This document shows, in pieces, positions 24,074 through 32,934 of a DNA stretch of 64,000 bases. The notes beneath the pieces are model-generated. The model made no database searches and was not told the origin of the DNA. It saw only the letters and a program-made list of their open reading frames with translations. Origin of the DNA: Jeotgalicoccus coquinae (GTDB lineage: Bacteria; Bacillota; Bacilli; Staphylococcales; Salinicoccaceae); contig NZ_JACHFF010000002.1 in the NCBI RefSeq assembly GCF_014207425.1, forward strand, positions 62,001-126,000, read 5' to 3'. Made by a program: the position numbers and the translations under genes. The number at the start of each line of letters is the position of its first letter. Position 1 is the stretch's first letter.

Positions 24074-24742
24074 CTAAAAATCGTTTAATATTTTCCAGTT
24101 CTTGTCCCTGGCAACTGACAGTAGATCGCTGTCCGGTGCAACTGCTACCGGCTTGCCGACAAGTTCCAGCATTTTAAGATCCGTTATACTGTCACTGTAC
24201 GCCTGACTGTTCGGCCAGTCCACTTCTTTGTTTTTGAAGTGTTCTTTTATAATATCAATTTTACGTTCGGCAAACATGCGTTCAAAACGTGTTTTATAAT
24301 CCAGCTTGTCGCCGTTATAATGAATTTTTGAGCCGACGATATAATCAAATCCGACACCTTTAAATAATGCTTCCAATAATGGAATAAAGGCTCCTGAAAT
24401 CAGTACAACATAATAGTTTTCCTGTTTCAGCTCTTTAATTTTTTCGAGCAGCGATGTTCTGAGTTCTTCACTCATCTCATTGGCAACATCTGCAAAAAAG
24501 CCGTCAATTTCCTGTCTGGAATAACCTTTGAAAGAAAGTATGTACGATTCCAATGCTCTGTTCTGCATTTTGATTTTCGGCACCATTTTCATTTTATAAC
24601 CAAAGTATGCCGGTGCAAAATGACGGATAAAGTGTTTATAATTCTTTTTATATTTCGGGTGGTTTTTTAAATGCGCACGCAGTGTTTCAAACGTTTCATG
24701 CGGATATAACGTCCCGTCAAAATCAAATAATGCCACTTTCAT
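24074..24742 (-). CDS. HAD-IB family phosphatase (SerB-like)
   Basis: A 222-residue phosphatase of HAD subclass IB. Motif I is ALFDFDGTLYPHET (nucleophile Asp), motif II VVLISGAFIPLLEAL, and motif III/IV AYSDSITDLKMLELVGKPVAVAPD. The short helical cap between I and II is typical of phosphoserine phosphatase and related enzymes. Phosphoserine is a possible substrate, but the gene is not next to serA and the motifs do not fix specificity. First gene of a two-gene operon with the PH-like protein. Confidence 0.85.
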   Translation of the reverse strand: MKVALFDFDGTLYPHETFETLRAHLKNHPKYKKNYKHFIRHFAPAYFGYKMKMVPKIKMQNRALESYILSFKGYSRQEIDGFFADVANEMSEELRTSLLEKIKELKQENYYVVLISGAFIPLLEALFKGVGFDYIVGSKIHYNGDKLDYKTRFERMFAERKIDIIKEHFKNKEVDWPNSQAYSDSITDLKMLELVGKPVAVAPDSDLLSVARDKNWKILNDF

Positions 24743-24845
24743 GTCGGTCTATTCCTCTCCCTTGATAATTAAACTACTCTAAATATTTTACCATAAATAG
24801 ATTAGGGTATATACTAATATGCAATGACTATTAGGAGGTTGTTTC

Positions 24846-25286
24846 ATGGATTTAACAGTATATTTAGCAGGCGAGATTCACAGCGACTGGAGAGACAAAA
24901 TTCAGTCTCTGGCAACAGAGAAGGATTTACCGTTAACTTTTGTTTCACCTCAGACGAATCATGATTTATCGGATAACATTGGTGAAAATATTTTAGGCGA
25001 ACAGCCAGGCAAGTATTACCGCGACGATGCAGCATCAAGCATTAACAATCTGCGTACGCAGGTTTTAATGAACAAAGCTGACGTCGTAATCGCTCTTTTC
25101 GGCGAAGAATACAAACAATGGAATACTGCAATGGATGCAACAACAGCAATTACTACCGGCAAGCCGTTAATTTTAGTGCGTCCTGAAAAATTAATTCATC
25201 CATTAAAAGAAATTTCCGAGAAAGCCAACGTCGTTACAAGCACAGTAGAACAAGCAATTGAAGTTTTAGAATATATTTATAAATAA
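24846..25286 (+). CDS. ytoQ: YtoQ family protein
   Basis: A 146-residue protein of the conserved YtoQ family, whose fold resembles nucleoside 2-deoxyribosyltransferases. The opening VYLAGEIHSDWRDKI and the middle INNLRTQVLMNKADVVIALFGEEYKQWNTAMDA are characteristic. The biochemical role is not established. TAGGAGG lies 7 nt before the ATG. Divergent from the HAD/PH-like operon; followed by a hairpin terminator. Confidence 0.88.
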   Translation: MDLTVYLAGEIHSDWRDKIQSLATEKDLPLTFVSPQTNHDLSDNIGENILGEQPGKYYRDDAASSINNLRTQVLMNKADVVIALFGEEYKQWNTAMDATTAITTGKPLILVRPEKLIHPLKEISEKANVVTSTVEQAIEVLEYIYK

Positions 25287-25300
25287 AATAGAATCATTCA

Positions 25301-25335
25301 AAACCGCTCAGTAATAGGATTACCGGGCGGTTTTC
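25301..25335 (+). terminator. ytoQ terminator
   Basis: AAAACCGC / GCGGTTTT stem with an extra GGTAATCC-like inner pairing; weak T-run. Confidence 0.65.
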
Positions 25336-25369
25336 GTCGTGAATTAACAGACAATTCCCCGAATCACGT

Positions 25370-25398
25370 TGTAATAGCACACAACTATCGTTATAATT
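25370..25398 (+). promoter_or_regulatory. putP promoter
   Basis: TTGTAA (25370-25375), 17-bp spacer, perfect TATAAT (25393-25398). The leader is about 100 nt. Confidence 0.7.
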
Positions 25399-25446
25399 GG
25401 CGCATGTGTAATTCTATTCTTTTGCTTTGAAAGAACAGGTTACTTC

Positions 25447-25509
25447 ATGGTTTATGTAATTTACATAAACAGTTTTACTATATTACCAAGGGGAGAGGTT
25501 TTTGAATGA
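25447..25509 (+). CDS. Possible upstream ORF overlapping putP start
   Basis: A 20-codon ORF ([20 protein letters not shown]) in the putP leader whose TGA overlaps the putP ATG as ATGA. The Shine-Dalgarno is weak (AGG, 7 nt before the ATG). Its first codons coincide with an inverted repeat (GTTTATGTAA and TTACATAAAC, 25450-25470). It could couple translation to putP or be chance. Confidence 0.35.
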   Translation: MVYVIYINSFTILPRGEVFE

Positions 25510-27074
25510 TTCTTAATACAACAGCAGGATCTGCTTTCACCTTCACAGCAGGGTGGGAACAGTACGTCATGATGGCGGTTTATTTCATCGTCTTAATCGC
25601 GATCGGGGTTTATGCATACAATAAATCCACATCAAACCTGAACGAGTATATGCTCGGCGGCCGTAATATCGGCGCATGGGTTACTGCGTTATCTGCCGGG
25701 GCTTCTGATATGTCGGGCTGGATGCTGATGGGGCTTCCAGGAAGCATGTACAGTGTCGGGCTATCAAGTATTTGGATTGCTGTCGGTTTAACAATCGGGG
25801 CATACGTGAACTACATAATTGTCGCTCCAAAACTTCGTGTTTACTCGGAAGTTTCCAACGACTCAATTACGCTCCCGGACTTTTTTGAAAATCGCTTTAA
25901 AGATCACAAGCATATGCTGCGTATTATCGCAGGTCTTGTAATTGTAATATTCTTCGCTGTCTACACAGCCAGCGGAATGGTATCAGGCGGTAAATTGTTC
26001 GAAAGTGCGTTTAACCTTCCATATCACTGGGGTCTATTTGTAACAGCCGGTGTAGTTGTAATTTATACTTTCTTCGGTGGTTATCTGGCTGTAAGTCTTA
26101 CAGACTTCTTCCAGGGAACAATAATGTTTATCGCTATTGTAATGATTCCAATCGCAACATGGATGACTCTGACAGGGGACGGTATCGAACCGTTTGTCAG
26201 AATTGAAGAACTTGGTGCTTTAGCTGATATTAACTATCTGTCACTAATCAGCGGTGTATCGATTATTACTATCATCAGTAACCTGGCATGGGGATTCGGT
26301 TACTTTGGACAGCCTCATATCATCGTTCGCTTTATGTCCATTAAATCTCACAAGCTTGTACCAAAAGCACGCCGTATCGGCATTATCTGGATGGCCATTT
26401 CACTTATTGGTGCATGTCTGACTGGTTTACTTGGTATCGCATTTACTGATGCTACGCGTCATAATGTCGCGGACCCGGAAACAATTCTGGTTCTTATGAG
26501 TCAGGTACTCTTCCACCCGTTAGTGGGCGGATTCTTCCTTGCAGCTATTTTAGCAGCAATTATGAGTACAATTTCTTCACAGCTTTTAGTTACTTCAAGT
26601 TCACTTGTACAGGATTTCTACAAGATGATCCGTCTTAAAATGATTGGCGGTACAGAAACAAAAACTGAAGAAGAACAGGACAAACTGTTCGTTCTTGTAG
26701 GCAGAATTTCTGTAATTGTTGTAGCTGTAGTTGCAATTCTCATTGCATGGGATGATGAATCAGTTATCCTTAATATCGTTGCTAACGCATGGGCAGGTTT
26801 TGGTGCCGCGTTTGGTCCTCTAATGGTCATGGCTCTCCACTGGAAAGGTATGACACGTTCAGGCGCAATCGCATCTATCATCGGTGGTGCCGGAACGGTT
26901 ATTATATGGATTGCAGCGGGTACATTCGGTACGGGACTCTATGAAATTGTTCCTGGTGTTATTGTTGCAACACTTGCTGGTATTATCGTAAGTAAGATGA
27001 CTCAGAACGAACTTAAACCTGAGATGGCTGCCGAGTTCGAAGAAACTGAAAGAATTTTAAGAGAAGATAAGTAA
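25506..27074 (+). CDS. putP: Sodium/proline symporter
   Basis: Sodium:solute symporter family, 522 residues, about thirteen membrane segments. [35 protein letters not shown] is the conserved N-terminal Na+/proline-binding region. The middle [18 protein letters not shown] and [18 protein letters not shown] match PutP. It imports proline as nutrient and osmolyte. GGGGAGAGG precedes the ATG. The leader holds an inverted repeat and a short overlapping ORF. A strong terminator follows. Confidence 0.95.
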   Translation: MILNTTAGSAFTFTAGWEQYVMMAVYFIVLIAIGVYAYNKSTSNLNEYMLGGRNIGAWVTALSAGASDMSGWMLMGLPGSMYSVGLSSIWIAVGLTIGAYVNYIIVAPKLRVYSEVSNDSITLPDFFENRFKDHKHMLRIIAGLVIVIFFAVYTASGMVSGGKLFESAFNLPYHWGLFVTAGVVVIYTFFGGYLAVSLTDFFQGTIMFIAIVMIPIATWMTLTGDGIEPFVRIEELGALADINYLSLISGVSIITIISNLAWGFGYFGQPHIIVRFMSIKSHKLVPKARRIGIIWMAISLIGACLTGLLGIAFTDATRHNVADPETILVLMSQVLFHPLVGGFFLAAILAAIMSTISSQLLVTSSSLVQDFYKMIRLKMIGGTETKTEEEQDKLFVLVGRISVIVVAVVAILIAWDDESVILNIVANAWAGFGAAFGPLMVMALHWKGMTRSGAIASIIGGAGTVIIWIAAGTFGTGLYEIVPGVIVATLAGIIVSKMTQNELKPEMAAEFEETERILREDK

Positions 27075-27084
27075 TAAACAGATA

Positions 27085-27124
27085 AAAAGCGCGAGCCGGA
27101 ATTTTCCGGCTCGCGCTTTTTTTG
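27085..27124. terminator. Bidirectional terminator putP / TRAP permease
   Basis: AAAGCGCGAGCCGGAA-TTTT-TTCCGG-type stem of about 16 bp, flanked by A- and T-runs; the two genes converge. Confidence 0.93.
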
Positions 27125-27132
27125 TTGTTATA

Positions 27133-29352
27133 TTAAGCTGAAACAGGTTCCTGTTTTTTCTTCTTGTACAGCTGGTACACTACCAGAAGGACGAAGATTC
27201 CAAAACCGATTGCATCTGTAACTAAATCGCTTTGGATGAACAGCAGTGCCGTAACGACCGAAATAATTCTTTCTAAAATACTGTATTTCACAAACATAAA
27301 GTTTTGTATAAATGATGCGAATGTTGCCATACCGACCGCTGCTGTCATAATTGCCCAGATCATCTCTATTGCACTGGCATCTGTAATCAACAGTATCGTA
27401 GGGTTTATAGCAAACATGAACGGCAGCAGCAAGGCGGCTGAGTCATATTTGAAGCCCTGTATACCGGTCCTTATCGGCCCTGCTTTCGCTATACCTGCCG
27501 TAGCGTACGCCGGTAAGTTAATCGGAGGTGTATCATCGGCAAGAACTCCGTAATACAGTACAAACAGATGCGCCACAATTACAGGCAGCCCGAGATTCGT
27601 AAGTACAGGTGCGATAACTGCAGCAAGTACTACATACGTTGCTGTAGTTGGAAGGCCCATACCAAGCAGCAGACAGGCAAATACCGTAAGAACAAGTGCG
27701 ATGTACAATTGGGTATTATCTGTAATCATAAAGTTTGGCAGCCAGCTTTCAATCGCATCTGAAAAACTGATTACTATTCTTGTGAACTTCGTCGATAATC
27801 CGCTCGTTGTAATTACACCAATCAGAATACCTGCTGTAGCACAGGCTACAATAATACTCAGTGCATTTCTCGAAGCTTTGTCAAAACCTTCAAGCAGCTG
27901 TGTAAAACCGTATTTTTGCGGTGTTACATCACGCTTCGTCATTTTCATGAAGACTGCGAACAGCAGTGCGACAATAATTCCGCCGAGTACCATTGTGAAT
28001 ATTGGACTGCGCCATCGGATAGTCTCAGTATTGAACAGACTTAAGCCTAGTGCGTCATTAAATATTACAAGCCCCTGGTTCACAAACACGATTAAATACT
28101 GCATCGAGAATGTGACTGCGAGCAGAATTGCAGCAAATATTATCGTCCGTCCCATACTCGTTTTAAAACGATACGCGAAGAATGCGATAATAATCATTGC
28201 GATAATCGAGTAGAATGCTGATGCGTTAACCGATGCTCTCTCCACTACAAGGAAGTACAGCAGGATTAAAATCGGCACTATCAGATAACCCTGACTGAGC
28301 AGCAGTTTTCTTGCTGACTTCATTTCCGATCTGTCGATACCGGATATATTATGTTTATTGGCTTCGAAATGAACCATAAATAATATTCCTACATAAGCAA
28401 GCAGTGCCGGTATCAGAGCACTTTTAATAATTTCAAAATATGGAATACCTGTAAATTCAACCATGATAAACGCTGCAGCACCCATAACAGGAGGCAGGAA
28501 CTGCCCGCTGGATGAAGCTGCAACTTCAACTCCGCCTGCTACATGCGGCGGGAATCCTACTTTTTTCATTAAAGGGATTGTAAACGTTCCGGTAGTCACC
28601 GCATTTGCAGTAGAACTTCCCGAAATACTTCCCATCATTCCACTTGCTACGACACTTGCTTTGGCTGGACCGCCTTTATATTTACCAAATCCGCGTATTG
28701 CAAGATCAATAAACATTTTTCCGGCACCTGTCGATTCCAGAATTGCCCCAAACAGTATAAATATAAATACGAACTGTGCGGAAGCGTAGATCGGTGTTCC
28801 GAAAATACCGTTACTTCTGTATGTAATCTCATAGACGAATCTCGAGAAGTCGCCTCTATTGTGGTAAAACTGACCGGGCAAAAATTCACCGGCAAAGAAA
28901 TAACCGATAGCAATCAATGCAATGATTACAAGCGGCAGACCAACAACACGTCTCGTTGCTTCTATAACAATAACAATAAACAGTGCACCGATAATTAAAT
29001 CCAGCTCTGTCGGCCGTGCAGACATTATTTCAGGTGCATCCTGCCTCTGTATTAAATAAATCCCTAATCCCAGCGATAATCCCGAAAGGATAAAATCGTA
29101 TATGGGAATTGTTTTTTGTGACGTCCCTTTTCTAATTGGGAATATTAAAAACACCAGTACTATTGCAAGTGTCAGGTGAATAATCAGAAATGTTCTTGAA
29201 CCGATGCCCGGCAAACCGAAGCCTGCAACGTAAAGGTGAAAAACGGCCAGCAGAATTGAAATAGAACTGACCAGTATGGTGAGTTTTTTTCCAAGATCTC
29301 TGTCGCTGCCCTCTAATTCCTGAATCATTTTCTGTTGTTCTTTAGCATCCAT
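27133..29352 (-). CDS. TRAP transporter fused permease (4TM/12TM, DctQM type)
   Basis: A 739-residue membrane protein joining the small and large TRAP subunits, as in TAXI-type systems. The N-terminal part (about 25-170) has four to five segments. The large subunit follows with GMMGSISGSSTANAVTTGTFTIPLMKKVGFPPHVAGGVEVAASSSGQFLPPVMGAAAF and GMGLPTTATYVVLAA, the conserved motifs. It uses a Na+ gradient to import an organic acid delivered by the TAXI lipoprotein encoded upstream. Last gene of a three-gene operon. Confidence 0.95.
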   Translation of the reverse strand: MDAKEQQKMIQELEGSDRDLGKKLTILVSSISILLAVFHLYVAGFGLPGIGSRTFLIIHLTLAIVLVFLIFPIRKGTSQKTIPIYDFILSGLSLGLGIYLIQRQDAPEIMSARPTELDLIIGALFIVIVIEATRRVVGLPLVIIALIAIGYFFAGEFLPGQFYHNRGDFSRFVYEITYRSNGIFGTPIYASAQFVFIFILFGAILESTGAGKMFIDLAIRGFGKYKGGPAKASVVASGMMGSISGSSTANAVTTGTFTIPLMKKVGFPPHVAGGVEVAASSSGQFLPPVMGAAAFIMVEFTGIPYFEIIKSALIPALLAYVGILFMVHFEANKHNISGIDRSEMKSARKLLLSQGYLIVPILILLYFLVVERASVNASAFYSIIAMIIIAFFAYRFKTSMGRTIIFAAILLAVTFSMQYLIVFVNQGLVIFNDALGLSLFNTETIRWRSPIFTMVLGGIIVALLFAVFMKMTKRDVTPQKYGFTQLLEGFDKASRNALSIIVACATAGILIGVITTSGLSTKFTRIVISFSDAIESWLPNFMITDNTQLYIALVLTVFACLLLGMGLPTTATYVVLAAVIAPVLTNLGLPVIVAHLFVLYYGVLADDTPPINLPAYATAGIAKAGPIRTGIQGFKYDSAALLLPFMFAINPTILLITDASAIEMIWAIMTAAVGMATFASFIQNFMFVKYSILERIISVVTALLFIQSDLVTDAIGFGIFVLLVVYQLYKKKKQEPVSA

Positions 29353-29355
29353 TGG

Positions 29356-29871
29356 TTAATCACCTCTAAAATAACTTTTAATTAATTTTACTTCTAAATT
29401 TTTTCCTTTATATGGCGCACTCGAAATAACTATATCTGTATCCCCGATAATAATATGATGCGGGAAAACCGATGATGGTCTGATACGCAGCGTCCCTCCG
29501 TGAACTTTACGGTTAATATTTTTGATGGTAAATGTTCCATCTTTCAGTTCGACATCTTCACCTGCATAAGGCATACCTGCCCCAAAAGATTCTGTATGAC
29601 TTTCCATCGTATAAATACCGTCACCGCGCACTTCAAAAACTTCACTCACCGGAGAGCGTTCAACCGAATGAATGTAATTCACTTCAAAACGTTCGCCATA
29701 TTCCACTTCCTGTACAAACAGCTCTTCTTCAGTACTCATATCCTCAATAATAATCTTTATCGGCTGATTCAGCTGAAACATTATAACCAGTTCAAGCACG
29801 ATAAAAAGACTTGTAAGGGATAAAAAGGCATTGCGTATAAGCAATGCCTTTTTATAATTATCTTTACTCAT
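29356..29871 (-). CDS. DUF1850 domain protein of TRAP operon
   Basis: A 171-residue protein with one N-terminal membrane anchor (residues about 15-33) and an outside DUF1850 domain: YIHSVERSPVSEVFEV, then MESHTESFGAGMPY and the terminal IRPSSVFPHH region. DUF1850 genes regularly sit between TAXI binding proteins and fused TRAP permeases, as here, with 3 bp to the permease gene and 4 bp to the TAXI gene. Role unknown; an accessory part of uptake is likely from context. Confidence 0.85.
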   Translation of the reverse strand: MSKDNYKKALLIRNAFLSLTSLFIVLELVIMFQLNQPIKIIIEDMSTEEELFVQEVEYGERFEVNYIHSVERSPVSEVFEVRGDGIYTMESHTESFGAGMPYAGEDVELKDGTFTIKNINRKVHGGTLRIRPSSVFPHHIIIGDTDIVISSAPYKGKNLEVKLIKSYFRGD

Positions 29872-29875
29872 TTAA

Positions 29876-30874
29876 TCACTGCTCATCGTAATAGCGCTGT
29901 ACCCCAGGGTGCAGATCAATCGACATACCGTCTTCTGCAGTATCAAGTGTCAGCTCTTCCCCGCGGACATGAGCATTTGCCATTGAATCCAGATTTTCAA
30001 AAATTGCTTTTGTCATTTCATACATCTGATCTTCCGGGATATCATTTGAAGCAATCAGCATTGCCTGTACGGCAACTGTAGAAGCTGTACTGTCAAAGTT
30101 ATCGTAAGCATCTTCCGGAATATCAACCTGAGTATAGTAAGTGTACTCTTCCATCAGATCATTCATTGCATCTTCATCAAAACTTACAATTTTAACGTCA
30201 GCACTTGCACTCAACTCCTGGATAGCACCAGTTGGAGTACCCGCGGTTACGAAAGCAGCATCAACGTTTCCATCCTGCAGGTTAGTTGAAGCATCCGAGA
30301 AATCTAAGTATTGCGCGTCAACATCGTCGACTGTCATGCCGTGTGCTTCAATAATCTGAGTAGCATTGGCTTCAGTACCTGAACCCATGTCCCCAATAGC
30401 AACACGTTTTCCTTCAAGATCTGATACCGATTCAATTCCTGAGTCCGCTAAAGTAACCAGCTGAATTGTTTCAGGGTAGATTGTGAATACACCACTGTAG
30501 TTGTCTAATGGTTCACTGAACATGTTGTTTCCTTCAGCACCATAGAATGCGATATCATTCTGCACGAGCGCGAGCTGGGCTTCGCCGTTATTTAACTGTT
30601 CCGCGTTAGATACAGAGGCACCGGAAGATACACCCGTTGCACTTACATTATCAAAAGAAGTATCGATAATATCAGCCATTGCTACACCCAGAGGGAAGTA
30701 GACCCCTGCTTCACCGCCTGTAAGCAATGTAATATTTTCAATCCAGTCGTCTCCTCCCGCTGAATCTCCTGAACCTTCTTCGCTTTCTTCTTCATTCGCA
30801 GAATCTCCGCCGCATGCTGCTAAAACCAGCATAACTGCAGAAAGCATCAGTAAAAACCAATAATTCTTTTTCAT
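29876..30874 (-). CDS. TAXI-family TRAP solute-binding lipoprotein
   Basis: Captures the substrate outside the membrane for the TRAP permease. Signal peptide with lipobox LVLAAC (Cys21), then an acidic low-complexity linker of about 20 residues. The TAXI domain follows: LTGGEAGVYFPLGVAMADII, GMGSGTEANATQIIEAHG and DGNVDAAFVTAGTPTGAI. 332 residues, usual length. First gene of the TRAP operon. The upstream region holds a cre-like sequence (30926-30940, minus strand TTGAAAGCGATATTA) beside a weak CodY-like box (30939-30953). Substrate (often glutamate or another dicarboxylate) not determinable. Confidence 0.93.
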   Translation of the reverse strand: MKKNYWFLLMLSAVMLVLAACGGDSANEEESEEGSGDSAGGDDWIENITLLTGGEAGVYFPLGVAMADIIDTSFDNVSATGVSSGASVSNAEQLNNGEAQLALVQNDIAFYGAEGNNMFSEPLDNYSGVFTIYPETIQLVTLADSGIESVSDLEGKRVAIGDMGSGTEANATQIIEAHGMTVDDVDAQYLDFSDASTNLQDGNVDAAFVTAGTPTGAIQELSASADVKIVSFDEDAMNDLMEEYTYYTQVDIPEDAYDNFDSTASTVAVQAMLIASNDIPEDQMYEMTKAIFENLDSMANAHVRGEELTLDTAEDGMSIDLHPGVQRYYDEQ

Positions 30875-31046
30875 AAAAATTATTCCCCTTTCAAAATTTT
30901 TACTTTCTTACCAATTATCTTACCATAATATCGCTTTCAATAATTAGAAAATTCTTCTTATATTTAAATGAATGCATATTAATTTGTTTTCTCTGATTCC
31001 CACTAACCTCATTAAATGCTAATATTAATTTAACGAGGTGCACACA

Positions 31047-32036
31047 ATGATCAATAAATATTTCAACAGATTATTTATTTCCGGTATATTATTTACACTG
31101 GTTATTGCAATACTGAGTATACTGCTCACACAGCTTCCAATTTTATCGAGTGTAGGCTCACTGGCGGTAGCACTCCTTATCGGAGTCATTTACAGGCAGT
31201 CTCTCGGTTACCCGGAACCGTTGCGTCCGGGTATTACCTTTTCTGCAAAAAAACTGCTGCGTTTTGCTATTGTTCTTTATGGTTTCAAGCTGAATCTTCA
31301 GCTCATTTTAAACGACGGCTGGGTGATGATTCTGCTCGGCATCGGCGTAATCCTGTTCAGTTTTGCAATGATGCATTTATTAAATAAGTATTTTAAAACA
31401 AACTCATCAATTATGTTTTTACTTGCAGCGGGAACCGGTATTTGCGGTGCGGCTGCAATATCTGCAGTCAGTTCGATTATTAAAGCAAAAGAAGAAGATA
31501 CTGCAATCAGTATCGGCTTAATTTCAGTGGTCGGTACAGTGTTCGCGTTAAGCTATACATTTATAGGCCCGTTATTCGATATGAATGATGTTACATACGG
31601 TATATGGAGCGGTCTCAGTCTTCATGAAATCGCCCAGGTTGTACTCGCAGGCGGCAGTGCAAATGATGAGGGCATGGCGATGGCTCTGCTGTCGAAGTTA
31701 AGCAGAGTGTTTCTTTTAATTCCTGTCAGCTTTCTCATCATGTATTTTATTTCGCGTAGAAAGCATCAGAAAACCGGCGGTAAAGTGGATATTCCCTATT
31801 TTCTGTTTTTCTTCGTTTTTGTTGCGGTAGTGAATTCATTTATTGCAATACCTCACAATCTAAGTGCAGCCATCGATCAGCTCACTACGCTGTTAATGGT
31901 TATGGCAATGGTGGGTCTTGGACTCAGTGTCCCGCTCAAATCAATTAGGGAAAAAGCTTTAAAACCGCTGTACGCTCTGGTTATTACATCGGTTTTACTA
32001 TCAATAATCACTTTTTACGTTGCATCTGTAATTTAA
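31047..32036 (+). CDS. YeiH family putative sulfate exporter
   Basis: A 329-residue membrane protein with nine or ten segments of the YeiH/UPF0324 family: YPEPLRPGITFSAKKLLRFAIVLYGFKLNL, LAAGTGICGAAAISAVSSIIKAKEEDTA and GLSLHEIAQVVLAGG are the family's conserved blocks. Some members are linked to sulfonate/sulfate export; function here is unproven. The ATG at 31047 is used, because GAGGTG lies 6 nt upstream; the in-frame GTG at 31038 is part of that Shine-Dalgarno. Confidence 0.88.
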   Translation: MINKYFNRLFISGILFTLVIAILSILLTQLPILSSVGSLAVALLIGVIYRQSLGYPEPLRPGITFSAKKLLRFAIVLYGFKLNLQLILNDGWVMILLGIGVILFSFAMMHLLNKYFKTNSSIMFLLAAGTGICGAAAISAVSSIIKAKEEDTAISIGLISVVGTVFALSYTFIGPLFDMNDVTYGIWSGLSLHEIAQVVLAGGSANDEGMAMALLSKLSRVFLLIPVSFLIMYFISRRKHQKTGGKVDIPYFLFFFVFVAVVNSFIAIPHNLSAAIDQLTTLLMVMAMVGLGLSVPLKSIREKALKPLYALVITSVLLSIITFYVASVI

Positions 32037-32078
32037 TACACAAAAAGACAGCTGAAATCAGCTGTCTTTTTTGTGTAC
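32037..32078. terminator. Bidirectional terminator yeiH / yqjF-like
   Basis: AAAAAGACAGCTGA-AA-TCAGCTGTCTTTTTT. Confidence 0.93.
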
Positions 32079-32820
32079 CTTTATTAATTCAGGCAGCCAG
32101 AATATTACATCAAGAACTTCCACGTAATGAGCTTTCACAGTCTCTCCCTGAAGAGTGCCCGGCAGCAGCGAATTTAATGCATCTTTTTCATAGGTGACTG
32201 CTGCTTTTGCAGGTTTCCATGGAAGATGATGAATTCCAACTCTGATAATATTTCCGTTCACAGTATTAAATAAATAATATCTTTCGAAGAGCCAGTAATC
32301 CAATGTACCCGATGCTGGAAATTCCGGTTTGGAAATCTGTTTATACCGGCCTTTAAAATAAGTTTCTTCATCAGTTTTTATCTGGCGCCGGCTGTAATAT
32401 TCAGTCCATCCATTGATATCTGATTCTTTCATTTTCGCTTTATAATATGGCAAGGCACCGAGTCGAGCCCCGAGAACCGGCAGTATTTTAGCAGCATCCA
32501 GACTGAAAAAGTAAATACCCGGGATGTTTTTATATTTTACATATGTCCTTACGTTCAGCTCTAAAAATTTATGAATATACGGCAATTTTGGTAAACCTCT
32601 AAATTGAAGATTTTTTCACCTTAAAGGGAAAGATTGAAATCCATGCTTTACCATCATACATATCAAGTTCCAATTCTTTTGGAACATACGGTAATAACTC
32701 TGCAGCTTCTAACGGTACATGCATGCACAGCAGGTTTTCCCACTTTTGATACATTGTCCATTTCCCAGCGGGAAGCGGTGCGTTTCTGTGGTTTAAATAA
32801 TTTAACAAATCATGTTTCAT
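32058..32820 (-). pseudogene. YqjF/DUF2071-family gene split by a frameshift
   Basis: Two adjacent frames together make one DUF2071 (YqjF-like) protein. The 5' part (32820-32599, 73 residues) begins MKHDLLNYLNHRNAPLP behind a strong GGAGG and ends at a stop just after FPFKVKK. The 3' part continues in another frame as NLQFRGLPKLPYIHKFLELNVRTYVKYK, to a full domain end at 32058. The break falls at a run of six A on the minus strand (32611-32616): five A would restore one frame of about 254 residues. It may be a genuine loss-of-function, phase variation, or a sequencing error in the homopolymer. The function of the family is not established. Confidence 0.85.
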
Positions 32821-32890
32821 TATTTCCCCTCCTCAATTCTATATACCTGTTTTAAAACAGCCAAACCGCTTCACTCTTATAAATGCACAT

Positions 32891-32920
32891 AAAAAAATCG
32901 CCCTCTAAAGAGAGCGATTG
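32891..32920 (-). terminator. Terminator of SLC13 carrier gene
   Basis: AATCGCTCTCT-TTA-GAGGGCGATT then T7 on the minus strand. Confidence 0.88.
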
Positions 32921-32934
32921 AAAATATCTTAATT

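Noticed and set aside
27701-28213. 170-codon plus-strand ORF over the TRAP permease
   Set aside because: Antisense shadow; no ribosome binding site and no recognisable domain.
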